A stretch of DNA of 64,000 bases from Actinomadura luteofluorescens (GCF_013409365.1 NZ_JACCBA010000001.1:2108001-2172000), one strand, 5' to 3'; shown: positions 43,419-52,734, counted from the first letter of the stretch. The notes: generated by a model from the sequence alone, not told the origin. Numbers and translations are program-made.

Positions 43419-44339
43419 CTACTCGGAGCGGCTGCCTCGGGGGTGGGCTTGACGATGGACTTGTCTCAGGCGCTCGGCGGATACGTGCGTGTAGATCTGG
43501 GTCGTCTGCAGGGACGCGTGACCGAGGATCTCTTGGACGCTTCGCAGATCGGCGCCGCCCTCGAGGAGGTGGGTGGCGGCAGAGTGGCGGAGGCCGTGCG
43601 GGGCGAGGTCGGGAATCTGCCCTACCTCCGAGATTCTCGTATGGACGATCCGCCGGGCACTCGTGGGGTGCAGGCGGCCTCCGCGTGTGCCGAGGAAGAG
43701 GGCGGGGCCGCTGTTCTCGGTCGCGAGTGCGGGACGTCCGGCGCGCAGCCAATCCTGGACAGCGCGGACAGCCGGCTCTCCTAGAGGAACCGTGCGCTCG
43801 CGCCCACCCTTTCCCAGCACTCGAACGGTCCTGCGCCCCGTGTCCAGGTCGTCGATGTCGAGCCCGCACAGTTCGCTCACGCGGACTCCGGTGCCGTAGA
43901 GAACCTCTAGGACGGCCAGATCGCGGAGCCCGACGGGACCTTCAACGTCGACGGTATCCAGGAGATGTGCCGCATCGTCCTGAGTGAGGACGGCAGGGAG
44001 ATCACGCCGTCGCTTGGGCGTGCCCAGCAGCAGACCGGGATCGTTCTCAAGAAACCGCCGCCGGTGCAGATGGCGGGTGAACGCGCGGGCCGCCGCCGTT
44101 CGTCGGGCCAGCGTCGCTCGGGAGCGGCCGAGAGCATGTTGACGGGCGAGCCATGCCCGCAGCACCGAGGCATCCAGTTCGGCCGGTTCCGTCAGGCCGG
44201 CAAGCGCGGCATAGGCGCACAGGTCGGCTAGATCACCGAGATAGGCCCGCAGGGTGTGGGGCGAGACGTCCCGCTCGGCGCGCAGATGACGGCCGAACTC
44301 GGCGACGGCGTCCTCAAGCGCGTTGGTCACAGGCGTCAC
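43419..44339 (-). CDS. xerC: Tyrosine recombinase, XerC-like
   Basis: The protein is about 306 residues from GTG at 44339; a longer GTG start at 44420 inside a DnaA box would add 27 residues and lacks a ribosome site. The N-terminal SAM-like domain (HLRAERDVSPHTLRAYLGDL) and catalytic domain carry the full set R (GTGVRVSEL), K (GKGGRER), H-x-x-R (HGLRHSAATH), H (GHASL) and Y (QIYTHVS). Its place between rpsB and dprA suggests the chromosomal dimer-resolution recombinase rather than a mobile integrase. Confidence 0.88.
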   Translation of the reverse strand: MTPVTNALEDAVAEFGRHLRAERDVSPHTLRAYLGDLADLCAYAALAGLTEPAELDASVLRAWLARQHALGRSRATLARRTAAARAFTRHLHRRRFLENDPGLLLGTPKRRRDLPAVLTQDDAAHLLDTVDVEGPVGLRDLAVLEVLYGTGVRVSELCGLDIDDLDTGRRTVRVLGKGGRERTVPLGEPAVRAVQDWLRAGRPALATENSGPALFLGTRGGRLHPTSARRIVHTRISEVGQIPDLAPHGLRHSAATHLLEGGADLRSVQEILGHASLQTTQIYTHVSAERLRQVHRQAHPRGSRSE

Positions 44340-44412
44340 GCTGCGCCAAGGCCCCGACCGAAGCAAGCACCGAACCCCGGTTTCGAGCGAATCACCCGGA
44401 ACCTCCTCCAGG

Positions 44413-44421
44413 TTATCCACA
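44413..44421 (+). promoter_or_regulatory. Consensus DnaA box
   Basis: A perfect TTATCCACA lies in the divergent gap between the recombinase and yraN-like genes, 65 bp before the YraN-type start. Confidence 0.6.
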
Positions 44422-44485
44422 GTACGAGGTTCTGCGGCTACGTTCCGTGAGTCTCCGGCACTGTCGAAGGCCGGAGGTGAGGCCC

Positions 44486-44839
44486 ATGACTGCCCACATT
44501 GATCTCGGCCGCCGCGGCGAGGACGCCGCCGCCCGGTACCTGGCCGGACTCGGCTGGACGATCCTCGACCGCAACTGGCGGTGCCCCGAGGGGGAGCTGG
44601 ACATCATCGCCCTTGACGGGCGCCGGCACGTCGTGTGCGAGGTGAAGACCCGCCGGTCGGCGCGCTTCGGTGATCCCCTCGACGCGATCACCGTCGACAA
44701 GGCGACCCGGTTACGGCGGCTGGCCTGGCGATGGGCCGCCGCGCACGGCGTCAGCGGCGCGCCGATGCGGGTGGACGTGCTCGGCCTGATCGGCGACGGC
44801 AACGACTTCTCGATCGATCATCTCAAGGAGGTGTGCTAG
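44486..44839 (+). CDS. YraN/UPF0102 endonuclease-fold protein
   Basis: The protein has 117 residues, GGAGGTGAGG upstream of the ATG. The restriction-endonuclease-like core is present: GRRGEDAAARYL, the acid in GELDIIALDG and the EVKTRR metal site. The family is predicted to act in DNA processing and is typically next to yifB/dprA, as here. Its stop directly abuts the next ATG. Confidence 0.93.
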   Translation: MTAHIDLGRRGEDAAARYLAGLGWTILDRNWRCPEGELDIIALDGRRHVVCEVKTRRSARFGDPLDAITVDKATRLRRLAWRWAAAHGVSGAPMRVDVLGLIGDGNDFSIDHLKEVC

Positions 44840-46390
44840 ATGACGCTCGCCAGAACGCGCTCGGTCTCCCTCGTCGGCGTGGACGGCTTCGTCGTGGACG
44901 TCGAGGCGGCCATCACCAGCGGCGTCCCGGGCCTGCACCTCGTCGGCCTCCCCGACACCGCCCTCAGCGAGGCCCGCGACCGCGTTAGGGCGGCGATCTT
45001 CAACTCCGGCGAGGACTGGCCGAACCGCCATGTCACGGTCTCGCTGTTCCCGGCGAGCATGCCGAAGAAGGGCGCGACCTTCGACCTGGCGATAGCGATC
45101 GCGCTGCTCGGGGCGGCGGAGGTGATCCCACCGCGCAGCGGCGCGGAGATGGTGCTGATCGGGGAGCTGGGCCTGGACGGGCGCATCCGCCCTGCCCAGG
45201 GCGTGCTGCCCGCAGTGTTGGCCGCCGCGAACCGCGGTTACCGCACGGTCGTCGTCCCGCGCGCCAACGCCGAGGAAGCCGAACTCGTCCCGGATACGAA
45301 GGTGGTGCCCGCGAACACGCTTCGCGGTCTGCTGTGCCTACTGCGCGACGAACCACCGCCCTTCGAGGAGGACGAGGAAGCCCCTCCCGCGCCCCCGAAG
45401 GGGTTCGGCCTGCGACAACAGGACATCTCGCCCGACCTGGATCTGGCCGACGTCAGAGGCCAGGCCGAAGCGCGCCGCGCTCTGGAGATCAGCGCTGCCG
45501 GAGGGCACCACCTGTTCTTCGCGGGTCCGCCCGGCTGCGGGAAGACCATGCTCGCGGAGCGGCTCCCGACGCTGATGCCACCCCTCGAACCGGAGGTCGC
45601 CCTGGAGGTCACCACTATCCACTCCATCGCCGGGACCCTCCGTCCGGGCCAGCCCCTGATCACGCAGCCCCCGTTCTACGCACCGCACCACACGGCCTCC
45701 CGTGCCTCGATGGTCGGCGGCGGCTCGGGCCGCGTGCTCCAACCCGGCGCGGTCTCCCTGGCCCACCGAGGAATCCTCTTTCTGGACGAGGCTCCAGAGT
45801 TCATCGCCGGAACACTCGACGCCCTGCGGCAACCACTCGAAGAGGGAGAAGTGCGAATCAGCCGCATCGAAGGCATCGCGTACTTCCCCGCCCGGTTCAC
45901 TCTCGTCCTCGCGGCGAACCCGTGCCCGTGCGCCGCGGCGAAACAGATCGACTGCGCCTGCGCCCCTGGCGTGCGTCGCAAGTACGCCAGCCGGCTGTCG
46001 GGCCCGCTGCTCGACCGAATCGACCTCAAGCTGGAGCTCACCCCGGCCAGCCGCGCCGAACTCCGTTACGACCTGGAGTTCGCCGAGTCGAGCAAGGTGG
46101 TGGCCGAACGGGTCATGCTGGCGCGCGAACGAACGATGAGGCGCCTCGCCGGCACCCCGTGGCGATCGAACTCCGAGGTCCCCGGGCCGGAACTGCGCCG
46201 CCGTTTCACACCGCCCCAGGATGCGATGCACGGCGCCGACGAAGCCCTGCACCGAGGCACGCTCAGCGCCCGCGGCCTCGACCGCGTCCTCCGGGTGGCC
46301 TGGACGATCGCCGACCTCGCGGGCCACGACGAGCCGGGGCCGGACGACGTCGGCGGCGCGCTCACCCTCTGGTCAGCGGGGCGCCAATGA
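44840..46390 (+). CDS. YifB/ComM-type AAA+ ATPase (Mg-chelatase-like)
   Basis: The protein has 516 residues. An N-terminal Lon-protease-like domain (1-170) is followed by an AAA+ core with Walker A GPPGCGKTMLAERL, Walker B GILFLDEAPEF and arginine-finger region, and a C-terminal Mg-chelatase domain with CPCG-like NPCPCAAAKQ. ComM promotes branch migration during transformation, and the dprA gene is coupled by ATGA. Confidence 0.96.
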   Translation: MTLARTRSVSLVGVDGFVVDVEAAITSGVPGLHLVGLPDTALSEARDRVRAAIFNSGEDWPNRHVTVSLFPASMPKKGATFDLAIAIALLGAAEVIPPRSGAEMVLIGELGLDGRIRPAQGVLPAVLAAANRGYRTVVVPRANAEEAELVPDTKVVPANTLRGLLCLLRDEPPPFEEDEEAPPAPPKGFGLRQQDISPDLDLADVRGQAEARRALEISAAGGHHLFFAGPPGCGKTMLAERLPTLMPPLEPEVALEVTTIHSIAGTLRPGQPLITQPPFYAPHHTASRASMVGGGSGRVLQPGAVSLAHRGILFLDEAPEFIAGTLDALRQPLEEGEVRISRIEGIAYFPARFTLVLAANPCPCAAAKQIDCACAPGVRRKYASRLSGPLLDRIDLKLELTPASRAELRYDLEFAESSKVVAERVMLARERTMRRLAGTPWRSNSEVPGPELRRRFTPPQDAMHGADEALHRGTLSARGLDRVLRVAWTIADLAGHDEPGPDDVGGALTLWSAGRQ

Positions 46391-47598
46391 GCGGCGAGCG
46401 CACCGCCCGCGCCACCCTGACCGCGGTCGCGGAACCCGGAGACGCCTTCCTCAACCGGATGATCGACCACTGCGGCCCCGAGGACGCACTGGAGGCCATC
46501 CGGACCACCCGGCTCCCCCAGGGCCTGTCGGCCTCCCCTCAGGAGGTCCGGCGTCTCGACAACTGGCGGATCCGGCTCATCGCGGCGGAGCCCGACCAGG
46601 ACATGTCCGTGTGCGCCCAGTTCCGCGGCCGCCTCATCTGCCCGGGAGAGCCCGAATGGCCGACGACCCTCGACGATCTCGGCGCAGGCCGCCCGTACGC
46701 CCTGTGGCTGCGGGGCCCCGGCGACCTGCGCTACAGCTGCCTGCGTTCGGTCGCCATCGTCGGTTCCCGCGCCGCGTCCCCCTACGGCCTGCGCGCCGCC
46801 GCCGACTTCGCCTCCGAACTCGCCGACCAGGGCTGGACGGTGATCTCCGGCGGCGCCCTCGGCATCGACGCGGCCGCCCACCGCGGCTCCCTGGCCGCCG
46901 ACGGTCCGACCGTGGCGGTCCTGGCGAACGGCGTGGACGTGCCCTACCCGGCGTCCAACGAGGGGCTCTTCGCCGAGATGGCGCGGCGCTCGCTCCTGGT
47001 GAGCGAGTCACCACCGGGCACCCACCCGCACCGGCTCCGCTTCCTCGTCCGCAACCGGGTGATCGCGGCACTCTCCCGGGGCACGGTCGTCGTCGAGGCG
47101 GAAGCGCGCAGCGGCGCCCTCAACACCGCCGGCTGGGCGGCCAAGCTCGGTCGCATGGTCATGGCGGTGCCGGGCCCGATCACCTCCCGCTCCTCGATCG
47201 GCTGCCACCGCCTCCTGCGCGAGGAGGGCGCCACGCTCGTCACCCGCCCCGAGGAGATCATCGAGGCCGTCGGCCGCATCGGCACCGACCTGGCCCCGCC
47301 GCCCGCCACCCCCGTCCTGCCTCGGGACCGCCTGGAACCGGTCACCCGCTCCGTCCTGGAGGCGTTCCCGGCCCGCGGCGCGGCCGGTCCCGCCCAGCTC
47401 GCCGTCAAGGCGGGCGTGGACCTGAACACCGTCAACGCCAAACTCGGCCTGCTCGCCGCGGGCGGCTTCATAGAGCGCACGTCCTCCGGCTGGCGCCTGA
47501 CGAAGTCCGGCAGGTCGAACACCCCACCCACTCTCCAGGCGGCGGACCCTCCGGAACTCCCCCACACCGACAACGCCCACCCACAGGAGCCCCGATGA
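46387..47598 (+). CDS. dprA: DNA processing protein DprA
   Basis: The protein has 403 residues. The Rossmann core contains VAIVGSRAASPYG, ISGGALGIDAAAH, ANGVDVPYPASN and RNRVIAALSRGTVVVEA, all DprA hallmarks. A C-terminal winged helix (about 315-375) follows. It loads RecA on incoming single strands and protects transforming DNA. It completes the yraN-yifB-dprA operon. Confidence 0.97.
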   Translation: MSGERTARATLTAVAEPGDAFLNRMIDHCGPEDALEAIRTTRLPQGLSASPQEVRRLDNWRIRLIAAEPDQDMSVCAQFRGRLICPGEPEWPTTLDDLGAGRPYALWLRGPGDLRYSCLRSVAIVGSRAASPYGLRAAADFASELADQGWTVISGGALGIDAAAHRGSLAADGPTVAVLANGVDVPYPASNEGLFAEMARRSLLVSESPPGTHPHRLRFLVRNRVIAALSRGTVVVEAEARSGALNTAGWAAKLGRMVMAVPGPITSRSSIGCHRLLREEGATLVTRPEEIIEAVGRIGTDLAPPPATPVLPRDRLEPVTRSVLEAFPARGAAGPAQLAVKAGVDLNTVNAKLGLLAAGGFIERTSSGWRLTKSGRSNTPPTLQAADPPELPHTDNAHPQEPR

Positions 47599-47798
47599 CC
47601 CACGCCACGATCACACGCCTGCCCGGGCTGCAGACCCAGAGAACGCCGAGTCACGGAAACAGATCACCGGGCCACACATCCACCATCGACGACCGTCCCC
47701 GCGCAGCTACCGGACCCGCGCCCCTCCCCCAGCGGACACCAGATCAACAGCAACCTCGCGATAGAGCACCGACCCGACCGGAAGGGACGCGTCCCTAG
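47595..47798 (+). CDS. Possible small ORF coupled to dprA
   Basis: The frame could encode 67 residues from an ATG overlapping the dprA stop, with AGGAG upstream. The residues are Pro/Thr/Arg/Gln-rich and match no family, so this may be a decayed gene or chance. Expression is possible because of the coupling, but function is not supported. Confidence 0.25.
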   Translation: MTHATITRLPGLQTQRTPSHGNRSPGHTSTIDDRPRAATGPAPLPQRTPDQQQPRDRAPTRPEGTRP

Positions 47799-48053
47799 CA
47801 AGAACCAGATCAGCGACGACCGCACTCTTGAGGACGAACCTGGCCGAAGAGAAGCGCTCCCTCTCACCAGCAACACCAGCGCCGCACTGATCGCGCGCTG
47901 GAGCGACGACCAGACCGGCGAAAGGAGACTCGCTCCCCCCAGCAGTCGCCACTTCAGCGGCGACCACGCCAGGGAGCATCCAACTTGGCTGGAGGGAAGG
48001 AGCGCTCCTCCGGCGGACATCGACAGGAGGAAGCGCTCGTGCGTTTCAACGAG
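47599..48053. other. Repeat-containing gap after dprA
   Basis: Between 47784 and 48008 short palindromes recur about every 65-74 bp: GGGACGCGTCCC (47784-47795), AAGCGCTCC (47852-47860), GGAGACTCGCTCC (47924-47936) and GGAGCGCTCC (near 47999-48008). Read on the minus strand, 47707-47979 is an open frame of four degenerate 22-residue repeats (VLxxxVxxDLVxA). No ribosome site was seen. No gene is confidently supported. Confidence 0.4.
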
Positions 48054-48368
48054 CTACTGCTCGGAGGGGAGCTCGAAGTCGCTCTTCGCCAGTTCCTCGA
48101 CGTTGACGTCCTTGAACGTGACGACTCGAACGTTCTTGACGAAGCGGGCCGGGCGGTACATGTCCCAGACCCATGCGTCCTGCATGGTGACCTCGAAGAA
48201 GACCTCTCCGTTGTCGACGCTGCGCACCTGGAGGTCGACCGAGTTCGTCAGGTAGAACCGGCGCTCGGTCTCGACGACGTAGGTGAACAGCCCGAGGACG
48301 TCGCGGTACTCGCGATAGAGCTGCAACTCCATCTCGGTCTCGTACTTTTCGAGATCCTCCGCGCTCAC
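48054..48368 (-). CDS. DUF2469 family protein
   Basis: The protein has 104 residues, GTG start overlapping the rnhB stop. The sequence (MSAEDLEKYETEMELQLYRE start, RRFYLTNSVDLQV, FFEVTMQDAWVWDMYRP) matches the actinobacterial DUF2469 family, which always follows rnhB. Its function is unknown. Confidence 0.95.
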   Translation of the reverse strand: MSAEDLEKYETEMELQLYREYRDVLGLFTYVVETERRFYLTNSVDLQVRSVDNGEVFFEVTMQDAWVWDMYRPARFVKNVRVVTFKDVNVEELAKSDFELPSEQ

Positions 48369-49090
48369 GCTCGTGCCCCTTCCGTGCGGTCCTCGTCGGG
48401 GTGTTCCCCCTCGGTCTCCTCCTCCAGGACCACATCTCCATTGTTACGCAAGGCACGCCCGACGTTGACGTAGGAGAACCGATGCTCAGGACACGGACCG
48501 TGCAGTTCGAGCGCCCTGCCGTGCGCGCGGGTCACATAGCCCTTGTGAACATCGAAGCCGTACTCGGGATACCGCTCATGGAGATTCACCATGATCCGGT
48601 CCCTTGTGACCTTGGCGATGATGGACGCGGCGGCGACGCAGGCCGCGACCTGGTCGCCCTTGATCATCGGGAGGCCGGGGACGTCCAGCCCCGGCACCGG
48701 AAAGCCGTCGCTGATCACATACGCGGGACGCTTGTCGAGGGCGGCCAGCGCCCGGCGCATCCCGGTGATGTTGCACCGGTGCAGACCCAGCCGGTCGATG
48801 TCATGGCACGGGATGACGATGGCGCTCCACGCGTAGGCGCGCTCGGTGATCTCGGCGTACAACCGCTCCCGGCGCGCGGGTGTGAGCAGCTTGGAATCCG
48901 TGAGGCCGTCGATCTTCCCTCGTCCGCCCTGGAGGATCACCGCGCCGACGACCATCGGCCCCGCACAGGCTCCCCGCCCCGCCTCGTCGACCCCGGCGAC
49001 GGGGCTGAAACCCGCGTGGCCAAGAGCCCGCTCGTACGCGAACAGTCCTGCGTCCCGGCGCGGCGTGAAGCGGAGTGGACGACCGTTCAT
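48365..49090 (-). CDS. rnhB: Ribonuclease HII
   Basis: The protein has 241 residues from ATG at 49090. The catalytic acids lie in VAGVDEAGRGACAGP, DSKLL and ISDG, and the substrate-binding HKGY is followed by the typical GYVTRAHGRAL segment. It cuts RNA-DNA junctions at misincorporated ribonucleotides. In-frame codons upstream run through a repeat and were rejected as coding. Confidence 0.96.
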   Translation of the reverse strand: MNGRPLRFTPRRDAGLFAYERALGHAGFSPVAGVDEAGRGACAGPMVVGAVILQGGRGKIDGLTDSKLLTPARRERLYAEITERAYAWSAIVIPCHDIDRLGLHRCNITGMRRALAALDKRPAYVISDGFPVPGLDVPGLPMIKGDQVAACVAAASIIAKVTRDRIMVNLHERYPEYGFDVHKGYVTRAHGRALELHGPCPEHRFSYVNVGRALRNNGDVVLEEETEGEHPDEDRTEGARA

Positions 49091-49489
49091 GCTCCGCAGC
49101 GTACGTCCCAGGAAGCCCCGAGCGCTCCCCGAACGCCTCCTTACTGCCGTATGCCGCACCACACCGAAATCCACCCAAGCCAGAAAGCGGCAGTGCAGCG
49201 ACGCGCGCTCCCTGGGCGGGCCCCGCATCCCGCGGGTTGGGGCAGCGAGCGATCCGGGGGCCTGGACGGATGGACGGAGCTTGGCGTCCGAGCTTGGCGT
49301 CCGAGCTTGGCGTCCGAGCTTGGCGTCCGAGCTTGGCGTCCGAGCTTGGCTGCGGATGCGTGTCGCGCGCGGGTTAGCGCTCGGCATGGCCTTGTTGGGG
49401 CGGTTTCGCGCGTCGGGCTGGGCTATATGGCCGATCATGCGTGCGGGTTCGCAGGCGCGGGTCGGCTTCGTTGGGTGTTGGCGCTTTCG
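49091..49489. other. Intergenic region with a 13-bp repeat array
   Basis: This gap between rnhB and lepB holds the rnhB promoter region and the short array at 49277-49350. No open frame in it has family-like sequence. No clear promoter box was identified. Confidence 0.45.
49277..49350. repeat. 13-bp tandem repeat, five full units plus a partial
   Basis: The unit GAGCTTGGCGTCC starts at 49277, 49290, 49303, 49316 and 49329, with a diverged sixth at 49342. Each unit contains AGCTT; units are identical, which points to recent slippage expansion. Confidence 0.95.
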
Positions 49490-50398
49490 TCAGGGTTTGT
49501 AGTGGTGGCGGCGTCTGAGGTACGCGAGGGGCAAGGTGCAGAGGATGCCCAGGGCGTAGGGGGCCGCCGGGAGGGCGGCTGCGCCGGACTTCTCCAGGGC
49601 GGGTTGTTTGAAGGTGGCCGGGATCGGCAGAGTGCCGAGGCGGTCCAGAGGCCAGACGATGACGAAGGCGCGGCCGATGACGCGGTCGATCGGGATGGTG
49701 CCGCCGCCCGGGTCGCCGCGGTGGGAGCGGGAGTCGTAGGACAGTTCGCGGTGGTCGCCCATCACCCAGAGCTGACCCGGCTTCACGGTGACGTCGAAGG
49801 GGTCGTTGGAGGGCTTGTTCTGCTCATGGGTGACCGGGTCGGTGAAGATGTAGGACTTCTCTTCCAGGGGGACCCCGTTGACCGTGACGCGGCCCTGGGC
49901 GTCGCAGCACTTGACGTGGTCGCCGGGGATGCCGATGACGCGCTTGATGTAGTCCTTCTCGTTGGGCGCGACGCCGAAGGCGGTGCCTACGGCGCGCAAG
50001 GCCTTGGAGACAGGGTTGCTGGGCTCGTCGACCTGGACCTCGGGGTCCCAGGAGTCGAGGCCGTTGAAGACGATGACGTCACCGCGGGCGATGTCCCGCG
50101 TGTGGTAGACGATCTTGTTGACCAGGACGCGGTCGCCGACCTGGAGGGTGTTCTCCATGGAGCCGGACGGGATGTAGAACGCCTGGACCGCGAACGCCTT
50201 GATGACGAGGGCCAGCACGACGGCGACCACGATGAGGACGGGAAGCTCTTTCCAGAAGGAGCCCTGCTTCTTCTTGCGCTTGCCGTCGTCTTCGGAGTCG
50301 TCGGCCGTCTCATCGGCCGAGTCCACGGGCTCCTTCTCTTCGGGCACCGCGCCCTCGGCTTCGGATCGCACGTCTCTCCGATCGTCCTCGTCAGTCAT
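49490..50398 (-). CDS. lepB: Signal peptidase I
   Basis: The protein has 302 residues. An acidic cytosolic N-terminus (1-45) and membrane helix (about 53-72) lead into the catalytic serine (IPSGSMENTL), the lysine (YIKRVIGIPGD) and boxes D/E (VMGDHRELSYDSRSHG-like). A second hydrophobic segment occurs near the C-terminus. It removes signal peptides from Sec and Tat substrates. Confidence 0.96.
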   Translation of the reverse strand: MTDEDDRRDVRSEAEGAVPEEKEPVDSADETADDSEDDGKRKKKQGSFWKELPVLIVVAVVLALVIKAFAVQAFYIPSGSMENTLQVGDRVLVNKIVYHTRDIARGDVIVFNGLDSWDPEVQVDEPSNPVSKALRAVGTAFGVAPNEKDYIKRVIGIPGDHVKCCDAQGRVTVNGVPLEEKSYIFTDPVTHEQNKPSNDPFDVTVKPGQLWVMGDHRELSYDSRSHRGDPGGGTIPIDRVIGRAFVIVWPLDRLGTLPIPATFKQPALEKSGAAALPAAPYALGILCTLPLAYLRRRHHYKP

Positions 50399-50491
50399 CA
50401 GAGCGAAAGCCTAGCGGCGCGGTGCCCATGGGACGCCGCGCGTGGGCGTGTCGCCGACGGCCAAGCCGATCATCTCCGTCCAGAACGGGCA

Positions 50492-50525
50492 ACGCCCCGG
50501 GCACCGTGGCGGGTTCCCGGGGCGT
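50492..50525 (-). terminator. Terminator downstream of rplS
   Basis: A perfect 10-bp stem (50492-50501 with 50516-50525) with a 14-nt loop lies 15 bp after the rplS stop in the leftward direction, upstream of lepB. It probably ends the trmD/rplS operon. Confidence 0.75.
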
Positions 50526-50539
50526 CGTGGTCCATCGGC

Positions 50540-50890
50540 TCAGTGCTCGCGCTTCTCCTTGATGCGCGCGGCCTTGCCGCGCAGGTTGCGCAGGTAGTAG
50601 AGCTTGGCGCGGCGGACGTCGCCGCGGGTGACGATTTCGATCTTGTCGATCGAGGGGCTGTTGAGCGGGAAGGTCCGCTCGACGCCGACGCTGTAGCTGA
50701 CCTTCCGGACGGTGAAGGTCTCGCGGGCGCCGCCGCCCTGCCGCCGGATCACCACGCCCTGGAAGACCTGGATACGACTCCGGTTGCCCTCCGTGACGCG
50801 CACGTGCACCTTCAGCGTGTCGCCCGGACGGAAGTCCGGGACGTCGGCGCGCATCGCGGCCTTCTCGATCTCCTGGATCAGGGTGTGCAT
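50540..50890 (-). CDS. rplS: 50S ribosomal protein L19
   Basis: The protein has 116 residues. [27 protein letters not shown] and [17 protein letters not shown] are the standard L19 segments. ATG at 50890. It follows trmD in the same direction with a gap of 118 bp. Confidence 0.98.
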   Translation of the reverse strand: MHTLIQEIEKAAMRADVPDFRPGDTLKVHVRVTEGNRSRIQVFQGVVIRRQGGGARETFTVRKVSYSVGVERTFPLNSPSIDKIEIVTRGDVRRAKLYYLRNLRGKAARIKEKREH

Positions 50891-51008
50891 CGCAGCGGTT
50901 CCTCGTGGTCGAACGCGGGCGTCGAGAGGCCCCGGTGGGTCTTTCGTGGGGGCGTCGCGCCGCGGAAAGTGGTCTTGGGGTGCCGTGCGGTCTGGACGCA
51001 CGGACGCT

Positions 51009-52214
51009 TTAGTCTGCCATATCTTCGCCGTCAACCGGAAAACCGGCCTCGCGCAGCACAGCACGGTCGTGCTTGTCGAGGGCCTCCGGCGTGAGGCGTG
51101 AGAGCAGTTCAGGGCGGTGACGGGCCGTCCGGCGCAGCGCCTCGTCGCGCCGCCAGCGGGCGATCGCGCCATGGTGGCCCGAGAGAAGAATGTCCGGAAC
51201 AGGCCGCTCGCGCCAGACGGGAGGCTTGGTGTAGACGGGGCCTTCCAGGAGCGACTCCATCGCGCCGGGGGCGAACGAGTCGTCGGCGACGGAATCGGCG
51301 TTTCCGAGGACGCCGGGCAGAAGGCGGCCGATCGCCTCCACCATGACGAGGACGGCGACCTCCCCGCCGGCGAGGACGAAGTCGCCGAGGCTGACCTCGT
51401 CCACCGGCATCCGGGTACGGGCCTCCTCGGCGACACGGGAGTCGATGCCCTCGTAGCGGCCGCAGGCGAAGATCAGCCAGGGCTCCGCCGCGTACCGCAC
51501 CGCGTCCGCCTGCGTGAACGGCCGCCCGCTCGGCGTCGGAATGATCAGCCGCGGCACCGCCCCTGCGGGAGATGCACCACCGGAAGATGTCGCGCCAGCG
51601 GCGTCCGCGAGGGAAGCCGGGGGACGTTCCGCCGAGACGGGTGTGGTGGCAGGGCCGCCGGGCGGAGGGCCCGGCATCGCTCCGGCGGCGGACGCGCCAC
51701 CGGGGTATGTCGCGCTGGGGGAAGGCGGGGACGTCTCGCCGGGCACGTGCGGAGTGCCGGGGCCGCCGGACGGAGAGTGCGGCACTGGCCCGGCGGCGGA
51801 GATGCCACCTGCAGGTGTCGCGCCAAAGGCTTCCGCGGACGTCCCACCGGGCGCGCGCGGGGCGGCAGGTCCGCCAGGCGGAAGGCCCGGCGTCAATCCG
51901 TCGGCGGACGCGGCACCGGGGTATGTCGCGCCGGCGGCGTCCGCGGAGGAGGGCGGGGACGTTTCGCCGGGGGTGGGGGGGTTGGGCGGGGGGGCCAGGG
52001 TGTCGAGGGCCTCGCCCCAGGGGTCGGGTTTCATGACCATGCCGGGGCCGCCGCCGTAGGGGGTGTCGTCGACGGTGCGGTGCCGGTCGTGGGTCCATTC
52101 GCGCAGGTCGTGGACGCGGACGTCCAGCAAGCCGGCGCGCCGGGCCTTGCCCAGGAGGGAGATCTCCAGCGGAGCGAAGTACTCGGGGAAGATCGTGATT
52201 ACGTCGAGTCTCAT
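51009..52214 (-). CDS. trmD: tRNA (guanine37-N1)-methyltransferase with a large repeat insertion
   Basis: The protein has 401 residues, against about 230-270 for typical TrmD. The core is intact on both sides: [20 protein letters not shown] (50-69), then [15 protein letters not shown] (224 on), [25 protein letters not shown] and [12 protein letters not shown], the trefoil-knot SAM site. Residues about 74-220 are an inserted Gly/Pro/Ala/Ser tract made of about 3.5 copies of a 36-residue unit (PGETSPPS...GGASAAG...PPGGP). The reading frame is maintained. ATG overlaps the rimM stop. Confidence 0.95.
   Translation of the reverse strand: MRLDVITIFPEYFAPLEISLLGKARRAGLLDVRVHDLREWTHDRHRTVDDTPYGGGPGMVMKPDPWGEALDTLAPPPNPPTPGETSPPSSADAAGATYPGAASADGLTPGLPPGGPAAPRAPGGTSAEAFGATPAGGISAAGPVPHSPSGGPGTPHVPGETSPPSPSATYPGGASAAGAMPGPPPGGPATTPVSAERPPASLADAAGATSSGGASPAGAVPRLIIPTPSGRPFTQADAVRYAAEPWLIFACGRYEGIDSRVAEEARTRMPVDEVSLGDFVLAGGEVAVLVMVEAIGRLLPGVLGNADSVADDSFAPGAMESLLEGPVYTKPPVWRERPVPDILLSGHHGAIARWRRDEALRRTARHRPELLSRLTPEALDKHDRAVLREAGFPVDGEDMAD
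51555..51995 (-). repeat. Low-complexity tandem repeat insertion inside trmD
   Basis: The DNA encodes TrmD residues about 74-220. Units of about 108 bp are diverged but recognisable, with recurring [13 protein letters not shown] and GETSPPS. The insert falls between strand segments of the SAM domain, where the usual loop before the RVVLLSPQGR-like strand is short. Confidence 0.9.
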
Positions 52215-52723
52215 GATTCGTCGAGCAGGCCGGGGGGCGGATCTATGACGAGCCGCCCCCCGGGAACGTCCACCTCGGGGACGAGCGCGGCCACGAAGGG
52301 GACCAGCTTCTCGCCCCCGGCCCCGCGCACGACCAGGAGATCCTGGCCGTGGTGCAGGACATCCGCGACCAGGCCGACCTCGGTCCCGTCCGTGGTGACC
52401 ACGGCGAGCCCGAGCAGTTCCTGGTCGTGGAAGTCGTCCGGGTCGGCGGACGGGGGGATGTCACCGGGGTCGACGACGAGCCACGTGCCGCGCAGTTCCT
52501 CCGCGGCGTCGCGGTCGCCGACCCCGGCGAAGCGCACGAGCAGGCGTCCCGAATGCCAGCGTTTCCGCTCGATGGTGAGCGGACCGGCGGTGACGGGGTC
52601 GGTGGCGAGCGCCGTGCCCGGGACGAACCGGGACTCCGGCTCGTCCGTGCGGACGTCGACGGTGACTTCGCCGCGAACCCCGTGCGGCCGTCCGATCCGT
52701 CCCACCACGAGCGGTTCGCTCAT
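52211..52723 (-). CDS. rimM: 16S rRNA processing protein RimM
   Basis: The protein has 170 residues. The N-terminal domain starts VVGRIGRPHGVRGEVTV and the C-terminal PRC-barrel includes HDQELLGLAVVT, GLVADVLHHG and VPFVAALVPEVD. It helps 30S head maturation with S19. Gene order rpsP-khpA-rimM-trmD is the standard actinobacterial one. Confidence 0.97.
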   Translation of the reverse strand: MSEPLVVGRIGRPHGVRGEVTVDVRTDEPESRFVPGTALATDPVTAGPLTIERKRWHSGRLLVRFAGVGDRDAAEELRGTWLVVDPGDIPPSADPDDFHDQELLGLAVVTTDGTEVGLVADVLHHGQDLLVVRGAGGEKLVPFVAALVPEVDVPGGRLVIDPPPGLLDES

Positions 52724-52734
52724 CGGGACGCCAC

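Noticed and set aside
43419..44420. Recombinase as phage integrase or mobile-element marker
   Set aside because: It is flanked by conserved core genes, with no att-like repeats or phage genes; a Xer-type housekeeping role fits better.
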